Positions 61,531-64,000 of a DNA stretch of 64,000 bases are shown here, piece by piece. The DNA lies in NCBI RefSeq assembly GCF_024372725.1, contig NZ_VOUA01000001.1, positions 1 to 64,000 on the forward strand. The letters are read 5' to 3'. Under the pieces are notes generated by a model. That model made no database searches. It was not told where the DNA came from and saw only the letters and a list, made by a program, of their open reading frames with translations. Origin of the DNA: Methanosarcina sp. KYL-1. Lineage in GTDB: Archaea > Halobacteriota > Methanosarcinia > Methanosarcinales > Methanosarcinaceae. Each line of letters begins with the position of its first letter. Position 1 is the first letter of the stretch. A program made the translations under genes and the position numbers.

Positions 61531-62299
61531 GGCATCCGGCGGAAAACTCTACGTTGTAGGGATCGGACCGGGCTCCGTGGAACAGCTGACCCTCAAAGCC
61601 CGGGACGTTATCCTCAATGCCGATTATGTCCTCGGGAACAGTACCTACCTTGACCAGATGGAAAGCCTTCTCGGCACCCAGGAAGTAATCCGGAGTTTCA
61701 TGGGAAAAGAGGTCGAAAGGGCCAGAAAAGCCGTGGAACTTGCAAAAACCGCAAACGTGGTCATGGTCAGCGGGGGAGACACCAACGTCTACGGCATGGC
61801 AGGCATTGTGCTGGAGGTAGCTGAACACGAGAACCTTGACGTGGACATCGAAATCCTGCCCGGGGTCACGGCAGTCCTTGCCGGGGCAAGCCTTCTTGGC
61901 GCACCCGTGGTGACGGACTTTGCGGTGATCAGTTTAAGCGACCTCTTGACCCCCTGGGATGTTATTGAAAAGCGGCTTAACATGGCAGCAGACGCTGATT
62001 TTGTGATCGGGCTCTACAACCCTAAGAGCCGCAAGAGAAAATCCAACTTTGCAAGGGCAATCGAAATCATCCGCAAGTATAAGTCCGACTCCGTGCCTGT
62101 AGGGCTTGTCAAGAACGCCATGAGAGGTGAGGGCGAGGACCAGATCGTAACAACCCTCGGGGAAGTCATGGAGTACGAGGACTGGGTCGACATGAGCACC
62201 GCCATTCTCATAGGCAACGGGGAGTCCAGGATCTGGAAGTCTCCGAAAAAGGATATCATCATCACACCCAGGGGGTATCATAAGAAATATGACTACTGA
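61499..62299 (+). CDS. cbiH: Cobalt-precorrin-3B C17-methyltransferase CbiH
   Basis: A 266-residue tetrapyrrole methylase: LYVVGIGPGSVEQLTLKA, VMVSGGDTNVYGMAG, GVTAVLAGASLLGAPVVTDFAVISLSD as typical blocks, and VIGLYNPKSRKRKSNFARAI. Methylates C17 with ring contraction. Overlaps the preceding gene by 32 bp and cbiC by 11 bp, so translation is coupled. Confidence 0.96.
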   Translation: MAESQSQSQDKASGGKLYVVGIGPGSVEQLTLKARDVILNADYVLGNSTYLDQMESLLGTQEVIRSFMGKEVERARKAVELAKTANVVMVSGGDTNVYGMAGIVLEVAEHENLDVDIEILPGVTAVLAGASLLGAPVVTDFAVISLSDLLTPWDVIEKRLNMAADADFVIGLYNPKSRKRKSNFARAIEIIRKYKSDSVPVGLVKNAMRGEGEDQIVTTLGEVMEYEDWVDMSTAILIGNGESRIWKSPKKDIIITPRGYHKKYDY

Positions 62300-63020
62300 A
62301 AAAAGCAGTGAAGGGAAAGCCGTGGCTCTTGAAAACCTTGAGGAGTTTACCGAGCTTACCGTGGATGTTGACCCCGAACTTGTGAGCATCTGCAGGGACT
62401 CCGGCGCAAGGACCGAAGAGGCCAAAGCCATCTACATGAAAAGCCGGACAATGATCCAGGAAATCATCGGGAACAACACCCCCGAAGACCGTTTCCGCCA
62501 GCGCTGCGTTATTGCCACCGGGGACCTCTCCGTAGCAGACATCATGCGCTTTTCTAATGACCCCATCCCTGCAGGCGTGGAAGCGATCAAAAAAGGCGCC
62601 CCTATCTTTGTGGACATCAACATGGTAAAGGCAGGGATCACCCGTGTGGGGCACAAGTCCGAAATCATCTGCGTGCTCGACGAGGACCCTGATTCCGAAA
62701 TCGCTAACAAGTACGGGATTACCCGGACTTCTGCAGGTTACCTGGCTGCCAGGGACAGGCTCGAAGGAAGCATTATAGCAATCGGAAATGCTCCTTCTGC
62801 CCTCATCATGGTCTGCAAAATGATCGAAAAAGGCTTGAGGCCTGCCCTTATCATCGGGCTTCCCGTGGGTTTCGTAAATGCAGCCGAGTCAAAAGAAATG
62901 GTCCGGGACCTTAAAATCCCCATCCCCTCCATAAGCTGTGTCGGGACCAGGGGTGGGACTCCGATGGCTGTTGCCTGCGTAAACGAACTCGTGGCAATCG
63001 CAAGGGAAAGCGAGGAGTAA
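62289..63020 (+). CDS. cbiC: Cobalt-precorrin-8 methylmutase CbiC
   Basis: A 243-residue mutase moving the methyl group from C11 to C12 to give cobyrinate. ATGDLSVADIMRFSNDP, VDINMVKAGITR and GNAPSALIMVCKMI are characteristic; LPVGFVNAAESKE and CVGTRGGTPMAVA close the fold. About 40 additional residues at the N-terminus. Last gene of the cluster; cbiD, cbiE and cbiJ are not in the window. Confidence 0.96.
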   Translation: MTTEKSSEGKAVALENLEEFTELTVDVDPELVSICRDSGARTEEAKAIYMKSRTMIQEIIGNNTPEDRFRQRCVIATGDLSVADIMRFSNDPIPAGVEAIKKGAPIFVDINMVKAGITRVGHKSEIICVLDEDPDSEIANKYGITRTSAGYLAARDRLEGSIIAIGNAPSALIMVCKMIEKGLRPALIIGLPVGFVNAAESKEMVRDLKIPIPSISCVGTRGGTPMAVACVNELVAIARESEE

Positions 63021-63169
63021 AATTCTCTGCTTTTCCGTTTTCTTTTTCCATTCCGTTTTTCTCTTTCTTCTTTCTTTCCGTCCTGTTTTTTTCTCTTTTT
63101 GGTCCCTTTTTCTTTCCCTTTTCCGTCCTTTTTTTTCTTTTTACGTCCGCTTTCACTATTTTAAATGAG
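63021..63169. other. Pyrimidine-rich convergent spacer
   Basis: T/C-rich stretches (CTTTTTCC-like) between the converging cbiC and ccdA. No gene; T-runs may terminate transcription. Confidence 0.4.
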
Positions 63170-63823
63170 TCATCTGAAAAGCCCTCTGAACAGGTTCTGG
63201 TAGACCATCCAGAGCCCTACAAGCACGAGGACTATCCCGGCTCCCTTCTTGAAAGCCGCATCATACCGGGAGATCAGCCTGAGTTTTGTTGAGGACAGGT
63301 GCATGGAGTAAGCCAGCAGGAGCATAGGCACGGCAAAGCCCAGGGAGTAGATGAAGAGCATAAAAGCTCCGTATGCCGCATCCCCTTCCACGGCTACCAT
63401 GGTCAGGATTGAAGCCAGCATCGGGCCCACACAGGGGATCCAGAGCACGCCCAGGGAAAGCCCGAGCAGCAGGCCTGCAGTCGCTCCTTCTGCTTTCAGG
63501 TCCACAGGGAGGGGGAGCCTTGCAAAGGCGTTGAATATGTTGAGTTCAAAAAGCATTGCAAGCCCCATTATGATTATGAGAATCCCTGCAGTCAGCTTTA
63601 AATATTCGATATAGGCCCCGAAAACTGCGCCGAAGGCGGAGCTGATTATTCCCATTAAGGTAAAGGTTATGGAAACCCCGAGTACTACCGTAAGGGGCCT
63701 GAGTTTTCCTTTCCCGGCAGAAGTGGCCAGGACTGCAGGCAAAAGGGGGAGGATGCAGGGGGAAAGGACGCTCAGGACACCTGCGCCAAAGGCAGCCAGG
63801 GGAGTTATCGCTTCGTGAAACAT
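63170..63823 (-). CDS. ccdA: Cytochrome c biogenesis protein CcdA (DsbD-type thiol carrier)
   Basis: A 217-residue membrane protein with six predicted helices. Redox Cys in VLSPCILPLLPAVLA and in LWIPCVGPMLASI are the signature pair. It carries electrons from cytoplasmic thioredoxin across the membrane, for cytochrome c maturation or outer thiol enzymes. The start MFHEAITPLAA is close to the first helix. It probably follows a gene at the right edge; any thioredoxin-like partner lies outside the window. Confidence 0.94.
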   Translation of the reverse strand: MFHEAITPLAAFGAGVLSVLSPCILPLLPAVLATSAGKGKLRPLTVVLGVSITFTLMGIISSAFGAVFGAYIEYLKLTAGILIIIMGLAMLFELNIFNAFARLPLPVDLKAEGATAGLLLGLSLGVLWIPCVGPMLASILTMVAVEGDAAYGAFMLFIYSLGFAVPMLLLAYSMHLSSTKLRLISRYDAAFKKGAGIVLVLVGLWMVYQNLFRGLFR

Positions 63824-63859
63824 GGTTTTCAGGGTCCGGTTTTGTCTAGATCCGCTTTT

Positions 63860-64000
63860 TCATTCTGAAGTCCTGTTTTCATTCCCAGCATCCTGGTTTT
63901 CATTCCTGAATTCCTGGTTTTCATTCAGGATTTCCGTTCCTGGGTTCAGTTTTTCATTCGGCAGTTTCATTTTTTTGTTCAGCTTTGTCCTTTTCAACCT
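63860..64000 (-). CDS. Possible C-terminal tail of a gene cut by the window edge
   Basis: The minus strand is open from the edge to a TGA at 63860-63862 (46 codons), encoding an Asn/Glu-rich tail with repeated NEN (ILNENQEFRNENQDAGNEN). DNA repeats of GGAATGAAAACCA-type underlie it. It may be the end of a protein upstream of ccdA or just a repeat tract without stops; not decidable here. Confidence 0.3.
   Translation of the reverse strand, partial: RLKRTKLNKKMKLPNEKLNPGTEILNENQEFRNENQDAGNENRTSE

Overview
The window is archaeal and almost certainly from a Methanosarcina chromosome. Direct signs are TATA-box promoters; archaeal information genes (TBP, MBF1, PAN, Spt5, SecE, ribosomal proteins L11/L1/L10/L12); a DRG-type GTPase; an anaerobic cobalamin operon; and a Re-citrate-synthase-like protein next to an isocitrate-dehydrogenase-like gene. 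Long pyrimidine-rich AT-rich intergenic stretches with many short tandem repeats also fit. The genus call is inference from gene content and style; no rRNA or mcr gene is present to prove it.

Layout. 1-5 kb: DRG GTPase, MoeA fused to a binding-protein-like domain, IlvE. 5.4-7.9 kb: tRNA-Arg(TCT), two PspC-family membrane proteins (one interrupted by an in-frame UAG) and a small inverted-repeat element. 7.9-9.7 kb: an ArsR-regulated Cys-rich metal permease. 9.7-13.1 kb: a complete ECF biotin transporter (BioY-EcfA-EcfA-EcfT) with a BirA-type operator. 13.3-17 kb: tRNA-Arg(CCT), a GNAT acetyltransferase and a DtxR-FeoB iron operon. 18.4-25.2 kb: a chromosome condensation operon (coiled-coil protein, SMC, ScpA, extended ScpB). 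25.2-28.8 kb: TBP behind a ladder of TATA boxes, a glycosyltransferase and ThiC. 28.9-33.9 kb: four tandem paralogous lipoproteins and the decayed relic of a fifth. 34-41.7 kb: lipid-anchored oligoendopeptidase F, Ogt, a QueG-like Fe-S protein, a DUF1616-like lipoprotein, SAM hydrolase, a HEAT-repeat membrane protein and a SHOCT protein. 41.8-44.7 kb: an archaeal ATPase bracketed by repeated structured elements, then a radical SAM protein. 45-50.2 kb: ftsZ, secE, spt5, L11, L1, L10, L12. 50.6-57.2 kb: DUF99, PAN, MBF1, a TatD-like hydrolase, Icd, Re-citrate synthase. 58.3-63 kb: cbiT-L-F-G(N)-G(C)-H-C. 63-64 kb: CcdA and the tail of a gene running off the edge.

Points of most interest: (1) a PspC gene whose frame continues across UAG into exactly the C-terminal membrane segment its paralogue has, a candidate pyrrolysine or read-through product; (2) cbiG, whose conserved N-terminus has no AUG/GUG/UUG start but an AUA at ideal distance from an AGGAGG, and whose two domains are separate genes divided by an 11-bp repeat array; (3) five TATA boxes before tbp, three of them exactly 32 bp apart; (4) two copies of an intergenic element whose hairpin is kept by paired base changes, flanking an ATPase with an inverted-repeat operator; (5) tandem repeats in nearly every spacer, with units a multiple of 3 when inside genes.
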